Part shown: positions 1 to 6,618 of the stretch, one piece after another
How positions within the stretch are numbered: position 1 is the first letter of the stretch
Layout: each line of letters begins with the position of its first letter
Source: Methanobacteriaceae archaeon UBA349
GTDB lineage: Archaea; Methanobacteriota; Methanobacteria; Methanobacteriales; Methanobacteriaceae
DNA: 9,806 nucleotides
Direction: 5' to 3'
NCBI GenBank assembly: GCA_002509745.1
Contig: DAWK01000156.1
Coordinates: forward strand, 1-9,806
Translations under genes and position numbers: made by a program
The notes under the pieces: generated by a model
Told to the model about the DNA's origin: nothing
The model's database searches: none
The model's input: only the letters and a program-made list of their open reading frames with translations

Positions 1-730
1 CTTCTATTGGACAGTTTAAGAGAGCTATTTTGGCGTCTTCCACTTTTTTAGGCATTCCAGGGTGTACTCGTTCTTTGTCTATGATTACACCTTGTACTAG
101 CTTGGATTCTTCTACGATAGCACCGTCTTTCTTCTCGATTTTGATGTGGTCTATTTCCACTTCGCCGTCTTCTTCTACTTGTTTGACTGCGTCAACCACT
201 AGTCTTGCTAATGGTTCACGAGCTTTTTCAGTTCCTTTTCCAGTCATAGCAGTCATGGCCACTTGAATTAAAGTTTCCTTGTCATCAGCATCTATAGAAA
301 TATCATTTAATATTTCTTGAGCTTTTTCAGCTGCTTGTCTGTATCCCATAGCCACTATGGTTGGGTGGATGTCCATGTCCAGTAGGTTTTCAGCTTTTTT
401 GAGTAATTCACCAGCAATAATAACTGCTGTAGTGGTTCCATCTCCTACTTCGTCTTCTTGGGTTTTAGCTACTTCTACTAACATTTTAGCAGCAGGGTGC
501 TCGATATCCATCTCTTTAAGGATAGTTACACCGTCGTTGGTTACAACGATATCTCCTAAAGAGTCGACTAACATTTTGTCCATTCCCTTAGGACCCAGGG
601 TTGTTCTTACAGTCTCTGCTAAGACTTTTCCAGCTAATATATTCATTCTTTGAGCATCTCTTCCGATAAACCTGTTAGTACCTTCAGGTAGTACTAAAAT
701 AGGTTGTCCTGCTCCACTGTATTGTGCCAC
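1..730 (-). CDS. ths: Thermosome (group II chaperonin) subunit, N-terminal part, truncated by window edge
   Basis: This is an ATP-driven cytosolic chaperonin subunit that assembles into double rings and folds proteins. About 243 codons are visible, under half of the usual ~540; the 3' end lies outside the window. Reading begins at GTG (730-728), preceded by the Shine-Dalgarno GAGGTGAT, and gives [17 protein letters not shown]. Seen in the sequence are the ATP-binding N-terminal equatorial motifs [10 protein letters not shown] (residues ~44-53), NDGVTIL (~65-71) and GDGTTT (~96-101, with the catalytic-type Asp at ~97), then the start of the intermediate and apical regions ending [19 protein letters not shown]. 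These motifs are diagnostic of the thermosome/CCT family. Whether it is the alpha or beta paralogue cannot be decided from this fragment. It is transcribed away from the surface-protein gene, from its own promoter near 811-826. Confidence 0.97.
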   Translation of the reverse strand, partial: MAQYSGAGQPILVLPEGTNRFIGRDAQRMNILAGKVLAETVRTTLGPKGMDKMLVDSLGDIVVTNDGVTILKEMDIEHPAAKMLVEVAKTQEDEVGDGTTTAVIIAGELLKKAENLLDMDIHPTIVAMGYRQAAEKAQEILNDISIDADDKETLIQVAMTAMTGKGTEKAREPLARLVVDAVKQVEEDGEVEIDHIKIEKKDGAIVEESKLVQGVIIDKERVHPGMPKKVEDAKIALLNCPIE

Positions 731-810
731 GATAATCACCTCTAAAATTATAATTGTTTTATTTTTCAATTTATTTTATGTTTTATGTTATTATCACTGG
801 GTTAGAGGTT

Positions 811-826
811 CTATAAATAGTTTTCT
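811..826 (-). promoter_or_regulatory. Probable thermosome promoter (BRE/TATA)
   Basis: On the minus strand the sequence GAAAACTATTTATAG looks like an archaeal BRE followed by a TATA box. Initiation about 25 bases downstream would fall near 790, giving a ~60-base leader ahead of the GTG start with its Shine-Dalgarno. This is inferred from sequence pattern only. I could not identify a specific heat-shock operator. Confidence 0.45.
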
Positions 827-958
827 AAAGGAAATTTAATGAATTAATTAAAAATTTGTATTTAGTAAAAAATTTGCAAAAATATAATAAATATATAGTA
901 AGAATCATCACTAGCACTATTATAATGAGTTAAATAATATAATAATAATACTTTAAAT

Positions 959-970
959 AATATTTATATT
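959..970 (+). promoter_or_regulatory. Candidate TATA box for the PMBR/transglutaminase gene
   Basis: AATATTTATATT would place the start site near 990 and leave a ~50-base leader. A second candidate at 1004-1012 would give a very short leader. The region is so AT-rich that neither can be called firmly. Confidence 0.25.
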
Positions 971-1042
971 AACATATTTTCCTTCCAAAAATACTTATCT
1001 ATCGATTTATAGAAAATATAAAATAGCATTGCTAGTGGTAAA

Positions 1043-2410
1043 ATGACAACTAAAAGTAGAGGAAAAATAAAAAAAGAATATTCAAAGGATTATTCTTTAT
1101 TTATAAAACAAAAAAATTCTTGTAATAGTTACAAATCTATCACTTTAATTCTATTAGTAGCAATATTTATTTTAAGTATCTCTTCAGCAGATACAGTCCA
1201 GGCCGATGAAGTTATTGGAAATATTAGTTACAATTCCAGTGATGATTCTGATGGACTAAATGATACTAATTCCAGTGAGAACACAACAACAAATTTAAAT
1301 AAGTCTGAAATTGTTCATTCCGGTACAACAGTTGCATATTATATTGAAAAAAACAAAAAACTTCCAGATACTATTAGTATTGGTAAAAAAGTAATCACCA
1401 TTAACCAGTATCTGTATGCAATAACCTCTTTTATTTCAGGATCTAACAATGTAACTCTTTTTAATGTATCTGGACAGATATACAGCGTCTCACGCTTTTC
1501 AACAAGTTATACTCTGAGTCAGTATACTGATCTAGCCAAAAGAACAAAAAATTATGTGTATAATTATCATAAGATTCTCCCTTATATTAGTTCAACACAT
1601 GGAAATCTTGATTATTATAACATGATTTATATGTTTTCTAAAATAGCCCGGTATTATGAAATAAATGGAAAAATGCCGGCTTCAATATCATTAGTAAGTC
1701 AGATACCCTCAACGGCCCGTATAATGAGTTCCAGTTATGTTGATAGTCGAATTAAAAGTCTCACGGCGCAATTAAAATCTACCAAAAAAAGTGTGAGTAA
1801 ATTAGCAGCAATCATTAAAATAACTAAGAATACCACTACTCTTAAAAAACTTCAAATCCAGTTCAAAAGTCTTCAATCGAAATATGATAGTATAAATTCT
1901 TTATTAAGTAGTTATAAAAGTTTAAAAAAATCAGCATGGTATGTTCCCTCCAGCAGTTTAAGAAATTTTCTTAAAACAACAAAATATTGTCCGGTAACTA
2001 ATGCCAATATCGTTTATTTAGCCACGAATCTAAGAGGAATCACAACTTATGAGACCGGAAACAATATATTCAAATGGGTAAGAGATAATTTGGATTATTC
2101 GTTTTATTACAGAACTAAATATGGTGCAGCAAATGCCCTAAAATATCGGCTGGGTAACTGTGTGGATCAGGCTCATTTAATAGTGGCTCTGGCACGAACA
2201 TCCGGCCTTCCAGCAAGGTATGTGCGTGGTACCTGTAAATTTATAGTGAGTGGACATACTTACAGTCATGTATGGGCCCAAATATGGATCAGAGGGAAAG
2301 GTTGGGTAACTGCAGATTCTACAAACTATAGAAACTCTTTTGGTGTAATTAGAAGTTGGGATCCCAAAAAATCAAAAATATCTGGTACGCTGTTACAGTA
2401 CTCTCTTTAA
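1043..2410 (+). CDS. Secreted/anchored pseudomurein-binding-like protein with transglutaminase-fold cysteine peptidase domain
   Basis: The 455-residue protein has a Lys-rich N-terminus, a hydrophobic signal or anchor segment (~33-49) with possible cleavage after VQA (54), and a Ser/Thr/Asn linker (60-88) with about six N-X-S/T sequons. Two or three repeats resembling pseudomurein-binding repeats follow: ~91-130 (YIEKNKKLPDTISIG...QYLYAI), ~160-200 (YNYHKILPYISS...YNMIYMFSKI) and a partial one at ~197-217. A Lys/Ser-rich helical spacer spans ~232-296. The C-terminal transglutaminase core (~325-430) has the expected triad: Cys373 in GNCVDQAH, His409 in HVWAQIWI and Asp425 in WVTADS. This architecture resembles the pseudomurein endoisopeptidases PeiW/PeiP of methanogen viruses and related host proteins. 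A role in cutting or remodelling the wall peptide outside the cell is an inference. The Shine-Dalgarno is weak (GTGGT), but no better start is visible. Confidence 0.83.
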   Translation: MTTKSRGKIKKEYSKDYSLFIKQKNSCNSYKSITLILLVAIFILSISSADTVQADEVIGNISYNSSDDSDGLNDTNSSENTTTNLNKSEIVHSGTTVAYYIEKNKKLPDTISIGKKVITINQYLYAITSFISGSNNVTLFNVSGQIYSVSRFSTSYTLSQYTDLAKRTKNYVYNYHKILPYISSTHGNLDYYNMIYMFSKIARYYEINGKMPASISLVSQIPSTARIMSSSYVDSRIKSLTAQLKSTKKSVSKLAAIIKITKNTTTLKKLQIQFKSLQSKYDSINSLLSSYKSLKKSAWYVPSSSLRNFLKTTKYCPVTNANIVYLATNLRGITTYETGNNIFKWVRDNLDYSFYYRTKYGAANALKYRLGNCVDQAHLIVALARTSGLPARYVRGTCKFIVSGHTYSHVWAQIWIRGKGWVTADSTNYRNSFGVIRSWDPKKSKISGTLLQYSL

Positions 2411-2465
2411 AATGCCAATTTAAGAGCATTGCAATTTTTAGCACACTTTCCCAGTGTTTGGATTG

Positions 2466-2502
2466 TTTTTTTGATTATCATTTTTTTATTTTATTATTTT
2501 TC
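2466..2502 (+). terminator. T-rich terminator after the surface-protein gene
   Basis: Two runs of seven T (2466-2472 and 2481-2487), followed by further T-rich sequence, lie 55-90 bases after the stop codon. Oligo-U tracts without a stable hairpin are the usual archaeal termination signal. The strand is assigned from the upstream gene. Confidence 0.5.
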
Positions 2503-2525
2503 AAAATAAATGGAAACAAAAAACT

Positions 2526-2538
2526 AATAAATAAATTA
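2526..2538 (+). promoter_or_regulatory. Weak candidate TATA element for the cyclase-family gene
   Basis: AATAAATAAATTA lies about 36-48 bases before the TTG start and after the T-rich tract, so the cyclase gene could have its own promoter. The match to the archaeal consensus is poor. Confidence 0.2.
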
Positions 2539-2573
2539 CTAAGATTCACTCAAAGACCATAAGAGGCGTAAAT

Positions 2574-3308
2574 TTGAAAATTGTAGATTTAACCCAACCA
2601 CTAACTAATAATATGCCTGTTTTTCCTCAAGATCCTAATTTCTTAATTAAAGAGTTATTAAACAGTACAAAAGATGAGTTTACACTTTCTATCTTAAAAA
2701 CAGGATTACATGCAGGAACACACATTGATGCACCTTATCATTTCAATTCATCTGGAAAAAAAGTTAGTGAAATTAAACTGGATGAATTAGTGGAATCTTC
2801 TAAAGAGGGATCTGTAAAAATTATAGATTTTAAAACTCTTCCAAAAAACCCAAATCAATTTTCAAGTCCATTATCCAATTCCTCATTATCCACTGATTCC
2901 AGGAATGATTTAAAATTAAAAGAAGACCTTGATAAAGAAATAGAAGTAAATTCATTTTATAGTGTGGAAAAAAGAGACCTGGTTATTATAAAAACAAAAT
3001 GGAGTAAAAATTGGGGCTTAGATAATTATTTTACCAAAAATCCATATTTATCTAATGAATCAGTTGAATTTTTGATTGAAAAAGAGATTAGAGGACTGGC
3101 CATAGACGGACCTAGTGTAGATAAATTTGGAGAAACCAATATCCACAAAAAAATGCTTTTTAATGATATATGGATTATAGAAAACCTGAAAAATCTGGAA
3201 ATGATACCAGAGACAGACTATACAAGTTCATTAGAATTTTTCTTTATACCATTACCCCTACCTACTGAAGCATCACCCATACGAGCTTTTGTGCGAATTG
3301 AAGATTAA
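2574..3308 (+). CDS. Cyclase/kynurenine-formamidase-family metal-dependent hydrolase
   Basis: This 244-residue soluble protein belongs to the cyclase family (PF04199), which includes bacterial kynurenine formamidase KynB. The opening IVDLTQPLTNNMPVFPQDP is typical, and the metal-binding signature HxGTHxDxPxH is intact at 46-56 (HAGTHIDAPYH). Towards the C-terminus, His191 (NIHKKML) and Glu203 (WIIENL) match the family's second conserved His and Glu. The start is TTG at 2574 with GAGGCG 5 bases upstream; no ATG lies nearby. It is longer than typical members (about 205-220 residues) because of a hydrophilic Ser/Asn/Asp-rich stretch at ~89-128. No tryptophan-degradation genes are adjacent, so the substrate is unknown and kynurenine formamidase should not be assumed. 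Confidence 0.85.
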   Translation: MKIVDLTQPLTNNMPVFPQDPNFLIKELLNSTKDEFTLSILKTGLHAGTHIDAPYHFNSSGKKVSEIKLDELVESSKEGSVKIIDFKTLPKNPNQFSSPLSNSSLSTDSRNDLKLKEDLDKEIEVNSFYSVEKRDLVIIKTKWSKNWGLDNYFTKNPYLSNESVEFLIEKEIRGLAIDGPSVDKFGETNIHKKMLFNDIWIIENLKNLEMIPETDYTSSLEFFFIPLPLPTEASPIRAFVRIED

Positions 3309-3317
3309 TAATTGAAT

Positions 3318-3353
3318 AAAAAAATTATTATTATTATTATTATTATTATTATA
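3318..3353. terminator. Shared terminator-like junction between convergent genes
   Basis: The 69-base gap between two convergent genes holds seven A (3318-3324), which read as a T7 run for the minus-strand gene, and an ATT-repeat that is T-rich for the plus-strand gene. Both could terminate here; this is inferred from composition and position. Confidence 0.4.
3324..3353. repeat. ATT trinucleotide microsatellite, nine copies
   Basis: Nine perfect ATT units (3324-3350), followed by ATA, lie between convergent stop codons. Shorter runs of the same triplet occur upstream of the kinase gene (about 9245-9258). Such tracts are prone to slippage, but this one is outside coding sequence. Confidence 0.9.
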
Positions 3354-3377
3354 CATTAAGAATAGATTTAAAATAGT

Positions 3378-3899
3378 TTATTTCTGAATTTTTTCCCATG
3401 TAATTTCTTCATCAATCTGATAGGACTTGAAATATCCCTTCCTTTCCAAATTACGTAATATATGGAACATATTATCATAAGAAAGTTCTGTAAATCCTAC
3501 TTTTTTAATAAAAGCGTGCATTTTACGAGTATTTGATTTTTCTGGAGGCAATAATAAATAAACTTGAGATTGGAAAGAAGTGAGGTCTCTTTTTGGTTTT
3601 GCGGTTAAAGCCTCGAAATACGTTTTTATTTCCTCTAAATCATTAATATAATCATTTTTATCGCCTAAATCATTTTTAAGGTCAGCAATAGTTTTATCCT
3701 TTTCTTTGAGAAAATTTTCCAGCTCTTTAATACGCTCTTCCTTTTTTTCGATTTTATGTTGTAATTGCGTGGCTTTTTTACATTCTTGGTTGGTCTCGCT
3801 GCATTTTTTGAGATCCATCTTAAGTTTGCTTATCTCTAACATGCATGCCTTTACTAGACGTTTTAGTTGGTCCTTTTCCGGGTCTTTCATGAATCGCAT
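3378..3899 (-). CDS. Coiled-coil protein with C-terminal winged-helix-like domain, function unknown
   Basis: I do not recognise this 173-residue protein. Residues ~8-95 are highly charged and heptad-like (KIEKKEERIKELENFLKEKD), predicting a long coiled coil and likely dimerisation. Residues ~104-173 change character (LTSFQSQVYLLLPPE...HILRNLERKGYFKS), with a helix pattern and final LxxLExKGY motif resembling a winged helix-turn-helix. A DNA-binding or regulatory role is therefore possible but unproven. Cysteines occur at 19, 33 and 40, with no clear metal-site pattern. The start is ATG at 3899 with GTGAT close upstream; Met4 is an alternative. A TATA-like box at 3922-3930 would put initiation almost at the start codon. 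It lies 80 bases after the PAP2 gene on the same strand and has its own promoter, so an operon link is weak. Confidence 0.75.
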   Translation of the reverse strand: MRFMKDPEKDQLKRLVKACMLEISKLKMDLKKCSETNQECKKATQLQHKIEKKEERIKELENFLKEKDKTIADLKNDLGDKNDYINDLEEIKTYFEALTAKPKRDLTSFQSQVYLLLPPEKSNTRKMHAFIKKVGFTELSYDNMFHILRNLERKGYFKSYQIDEEITWEKIQK

Positions 3900-3921
3900 G
3901 CTATCACTTGAATCGTTAATA

Positions 3922-3930
3922 AATATATAA
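3922..3930 (-). promoter_or_regulatory. Candidate TATA box for the coiled-coil gene, implying a very short leader
   Basis: On the minus strand TTATATATT lies 23-31 bases before the ATG. Standard archaeal spacing would start the transcript at about 3900-3905, giving a leaderless or nearly leaderless mRNA. A second TATA-like stretch at ~3944-3955 would give a ~25-base leader that keeps the GTGAT Shine-Dalgarno. Confidence 0.4.
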
Positions 3931-3979
3931 TAATAAATCTAAGTTTTATTATAACAATTATCTTAAGTTTGTTTAAGCT

Positions 3980-4549
3980 TTACTGACTATTTCTATTTAA
4001 TATCTTGTTTTTAGTTCTTATAAGTTTTCCTTCATACTTTAAAACTATTACTGAACAAAATATTCCTAAAAGAGCACCGGCCAATACATCAGAAGGATAA
4101 TGAAGGCCCATATAAATTCTGGAAATTGCAACCATAATAGGCAAACCTAAAAAAATATATAAATATCCATATTTAACTCCTATAACGGTGAAAGCAGCAA
4201 ATGCTGCAGTAGAATGACCAGAAGGTAATGAATAGCCCATAACATCCATTAAATGTCTGGCGCCGCTTAGAACTTCATAGGGTCTAGGGCGGGCCAAAAT
4301 AAATTTCAATATTTCGCTGGCAAAAAAAGCAATGAATAATGCAATTATACAAAGAAAAGCTGTTTGTTTCCCCTTAGGGCCTCCAAAAATATATAACCCT
4401 ATACAAATTATAATCCAGAATATTTGTGTTCCGGCCATGGTGATTAGAGGCATTAATATATCTAAAATTGGATTATGAATGTATAAATTAAAAAAATAGA
4501 ATAAATTAAGATCCATGTGGTATAAATTAGCCCAAAACGCCTCAAACAT
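3980..4549 (-). CDS. PAP2-family membrane phosphatase (lipid phosphatase, possibly polyprenyl-diphosphatase)
   Basis: This 189-residue integral membrane protein carries all three signatures of the PAP2 acid phosphatase superfamily: KX6RP at 82-90 (KFILARPRP), PSGH at 109-112 and SRX5HX3D at 143-154 (SRIYMGLHYPSD). His112 and His150 are the expected catalytic pair. About five hydrophobic segments are visible (roughly 31-55, 63-85, 112-128, 129-142 and 155-171). Family members remove phosphate from lipid phosphates, including undecaprenyl diphosphate (BcrC type) and phosphatidylglycerophosphate (PgpB type). Recycling the polyprenyl carrier for pseudomurein synthesis is a reasonable inference, but the substrate cannot be read from sequence. 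The ATG at 4549 has a good Shine-Dalgarno (AGGAGA) 6 bases upstream. Confidence 0.92.
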   Translation of the reverse strand: MFEAFWANLYHMDLNLFYFFNLYIHNPILDILMPLITMAGTQIFWIIICIGLYIFGGPKGKQTAFLCIIALFIAFFASEILKFILARPRPYEVLSGARHLMDVMGYSLPSGHSTAAFAAFTVIGVKYGYLYIFLGLPIMVAISRIYMGLHYPSDVLAGALLGIFCSVIVLKYEGKLIRTKNKILNRNSQ

Positions 4550-4567
4550 GGAATTCTCCTAGTAAAT

Positions 4568-4598
4568 ACTCTTATAAATGATTTATAATCCTTATAAA
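4568..4598 (-). promoter_or_regulatory. Candidate promoter region of the PAP2 gene
   Basis: Two TATA-like elements read on the minus strand: TTTATAAG at about 4569-4576 and TTATAAGG at about 4590-4597. The upstream one would give a leader of roughly 20 bases that includes the Shine-Dalgarno. It follows the asd gene end directly, so read-through is also possible. Confidence 0.3.
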
Positions 4599-4599
4599 A

Positions 4600-4660
4600 T
4601 AATTAATTATAAAAAATAAATTATGAAATCATGATTAAATGTCTAATTACATGATTTCAT
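4600..4660 (-). terminator. Hairpin plus T-rich tail overlapping the asd stop codon
   Basis: A perfect 11-base inverted repeat pairs CATGATTTCAT (4650-4660, the last asd codons) with ATGAAATCATG (4623-4633), leaving a 16-base loop that contains the TAA stop (4649-4647). The minus-strand sequence immediately downstream (4622 to ~4600) is T-rich, with a TTATTTTTTATAATT stretch. This resembles an intrinsic terminator or a 3'-end stabilising hairpin. The repeat and composition are seen directly; the function is inferred. Confidence 0.5.
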
Positions 4661-5690
4661 TAATTAATTCTGCATTGAGTATAGATGCTCCAGCAGCTCC
4701 ACGAATAGTATTATGGCCCACTAAAACATATCTGAAGCTATTTTCAAATGCAGCATCTTCTCTTAATCTTCCTACAGTTACTGCCATCCCATCACCTTGA
4801 TTACGATCCATACGTGGTTGAGGTCGGTTATCTTCAGAACGAACCACAATAGGTTTTTCAGGGGCAGAGTAAAGATCCAATTTCTGAGGCATACCTCTAA
4901 ACTGATCCATAGCAGCGTGAATTTCATCCAGGTCACATTTATCTTCTGTTTCAATAAAAACAGCCTCTGTATGTCCATCCACCACAGATACTCTGTGACA
5001 GGAAGCACTTACTCCAAATGATGCTGGAGTAACCACACCATCTTCCAAACTTCCCAGAAGGTGCTGTGTTTCAGTTTCCATTTTTTCTTCTTCCCCACCA
5101 ATGAATGGTACTAAATTATCTACAATAGCCATAGAAGGCACACCATTATATCCAGCACCTGAAACAGCCTGCATAGTAGACACATACACTCTTTTAATAT
5201 TAAACTGGTCATAAATTGGTTTTAGAGTGATAGTAAGGGCGATGGTAGAACAGTTTGGGTTGGTAACTATGAATCCATCCCATCCCCTATTTTTCTGCTG
5301 AAGTTCTATTAAATCTAGATATTCTGGATTTACTTCAGGAATAACCAGAGGAACATCATCCTCCATCCTCATGGCACTGGCATTAGATGCCACAATATAT
5401 TTCTCAGCAAATTTTGGTTCAACAATAGCTGCATTTTCAGTGGGAAGTGCTGAAAAGACTATATCTACATCATCAACTTGAGATGGATCTGTATCAACTA
5501 CCGTGATATCTTTTACAGATTCCGGCATATTACTGTCCAGATACCATGTCGTGGCATCTTCATATTTTTTTCCTGCTGATCTTTGAGATGCTGTCAACGC
5601 TGTAATTTCAAATTTTGGATGTTGAGCCAGTAATTCAATGAATCTTTGGCCTACCATTCCTGTTGCACCAAGAATACCTACATTTACCAT
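4647..5690 (-). CDS. asd: Aspartate-semialdehyde dehydrogenase
   Basis: Asd reduces 4-aspartyl phosphate to aspartate 4-semialdehyde with NADPH, supplying lysine/diaminopimelate and threonine/methionine. In methanogens the semialdehyde is also a precursor of 3-dehydroquinate. The chosen start is ATG at 5690, because GGTGAT at 5700-5695 is an excellent Shine-Dalgarno for it. An in-frame TTG at 5702 would add four residues that overlap that site and is rejected. The resulting 347-residue protein has an N-terminal Rossmann motif [13 protein letters not shown] (residues 5-17), the catalytic Cys147 in TNPNCST, and SCHRV plus DGHTEA with the probable catalytic His240. Length and motifs fit the archaeal/fungal type of the enzyme. 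It is the last gene of the lysine block and 106 bases after dapB, with its own possible promoter. Confidence 0.97.
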   Translation of the reverse strand: MVNVGILGATGMVGQRFIELLAQHPKFEITALTASQRSAGKKYEDATTWYLDSNMPESVKDITVVDTDPSQVDDVDIVFSALPTENAAIVEPKFAEKYIVASNASAMRMEDDVPLVIPEVNPEYLDLIELQQKNRGWDGFIVTNPNCSTIALTITLKPIYDQFNIKRVYVSTMQAVSGAGYNGVPSMAIVDNLVPFIGGEEEKMETETQHLLGSLEDGVVTPASFGVSASCHRVSVVDGHTEAVFIETEDKCDLDEIHAAMDQFRGMPQKLDLYSAPEKPIVVRSEDNRPQPRMDRNQGDGMAVTVGRLREDAAFENSFRYVLVGHNTIRGAAGASILNAELINEIM

Positions 5691-5747
5691 TTTTATCACC
5701 AAAATAATGCTATATATAATTATTTTCTATTTATGTATTTTTTATCT

Positions 5748-5763
5748 CTATTATATAATCTTT
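5748..5763 (-). promoter_or_regulatory. Candidate asd promoter
   Basis: On the minus strand AAAGATTATATAATAG matches a BRE-plus-TATA arrangement. Initiation near 5729 would give a leader of about 39 bases before the asd ATG. If used, asd could be expressed independently of dapB. Confidence 0.4.
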
Positions 5764-5796
5764 GAATGTTAAATTAAATATTAATTCATTTAATAT

Positions 5797-6618
5797 TCAT
5801 TTAATACCCAATACATCAGCCATATCATTAATTTTTCCTTCTTCTGCATTAGGAATAAATTTAAGAGCTTTTATAACTCCGCTGACGAATGACTGCCTAC
5901 TATGGGCCCTATGAGTAATTTCCAGTCTTTCACCATCACCAGCAAATAGGACAGTATGATCGCCGACAATGTCTCCCCCTCTAACAGCGTGAACTCCTAT
6001 TTCATCTTTTGTACGTTCACCTACCAGGCCATGTCTTCCATAAACTCCTACATCAGCTGAATTTCTATTAGTTTCTTCAGAAATAATTTCAAAAGCCCGA
6101 ACTGCAGTTCCTGAAGGTGAATCTTTTTTATGCTTGTGATGGGCCTCGATTATCTCCACATCATAATCCGCTAGAATCGGAGCTAAATCCTTGAGAATTT
6201 TAAAGAATACATTAACCCCAATAGCCATATTAGGAGAAATAACAGCTTTTACATTGTTTTTAGAAACTGAATCTTTAATTTCAGCCAGTTGTTCTTCTGA
6301 AAAACCAGTGGTACCTACTATCAGACCTACGCCACAACTAGCCGTGGTTTTTATGGTTTTTATGGCTGCAGTGGCTATGGTAAAGTCCACCAGGACTTGG
6401 GCCCTACTTTCTTTTAGTGCTTTAGCTAAATTTTCTGCTGCGGTAATTTTTACACCGAGCGGACCTACCCCTATTGCTTCACCCACATCTTTACCTTCCA
6501 AAGGACTATGGGGAGCTTCTATAGCTGCTACTACTTCCATATCATCTTGTTGTAGAATGGTTTTTATTATTTTAGAACCCATTCTTCCACATGCACCGGT
6601 TACTGCCACTTTTATCAT
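5797..6618 (-). CDS. dapB: 4-hydroxy-tetrahydrodipicolinate reductase
   Basis: DapB reduces the DapA product to tetrahydrodipicolinate with NAD(P)H. The 273-residue protein has the N-terminal nucleotide-binding motif VTGACGRMG (6-14), the GTTGF segment (102-106) and the substrate-binding/catalytic signature EAHHKHKKDSPSGTA (158-172). In that signature His160 and Lys164 correspond to the E. coli catalytic His159 and Lys163. GRHG (194-197) and the C-terminal RGGDIVGDHTVLFAGDGE are also typical. Length is normal for the family. The ATG at 6618 follows GGAGTGAT with a 3-base spacer. It lies 494 bases downstream of dapA, an unusually wide gap for genes in one pathway, and 106 bases before asd. Confidence 0.97.
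   Translation of the reverse strand: MIKVAVTGACGRMGSKIIKTILQQDDMEVVAAIEAPHSPLEGKDVGEAIGVGPLGVKITAAENLAKALKESRAQVLVDFTIATAAIKTIKTTASCGVGLIVGTTGFSEEQLAEIKDSVSKNNVKAVISPNMAIGVNVFFKILKDLAPILADYDVEIIEAHHKHKKDSPSGTAVRAFEIISEETNRNSADVGVYGRHGLVGERTKDEIGVHAVRGGDIVGDHTVLFAGDGERLEITHRAHSRQSFVSGVIKALKFIPNAEEGKINDMADVLGIK

Larger units (their letters stand above)
731..1042. other. Divergent AT-rich intergenic region
   Basis: These 312 bases separate the divergently transcribed thermosome and surface-protein genes. They contain the thermosome leader and promoter on the minus strand. On the plus strand there are at least two TATA-like stretches, around 959-970 (AATATTTATATT) and 1004-1012 (ATTTATAGA). No open reading frame with a ribosome binding site, and no RNA gene, was recognised in the very AT-rich middle (about 840-960). 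Confidence 0.6.

Noticed and set aside
1043..2410. Prophage remnant around the PeiW-like protein
   Set aside because: No integrase, terminase, capsid or attachment-site repeats are visible on either side, and the flanks are housekeeping genes.
2356..2562. 68-codon frame overlapping the end of the surface-protein gene
   Set aside because: It begins inside the transglutaminase-domain coding region in another frame and runs through the T-rich terminator, giving a Phe/Leu-rich product without motifs.
3324..3353. CRISPR-like array
   Set aside because: The repeat is an uninterrupted trinucleotide tract with no spacers, and no cas genes are present.
5691..5702. Upstream TTG start for asd adding four residues
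   Set aside because: Those codons overlap the GGTGAT Shine-Dalgarno that is ideally spaced for the ATG at 5690, and the family normally begins directly at the Rossmann strand.
5770..5815. Repeated ATTAAATGAA units and a weak dyad after dapB as a third stop-codon hairpin
   Set aside because: The two direct copies and the 7-base ATTAAAT/ATTTAAT pairing are pure A-T-rich sequence of a kind expected by chance here, so it was not added to the asd and dapA cases.
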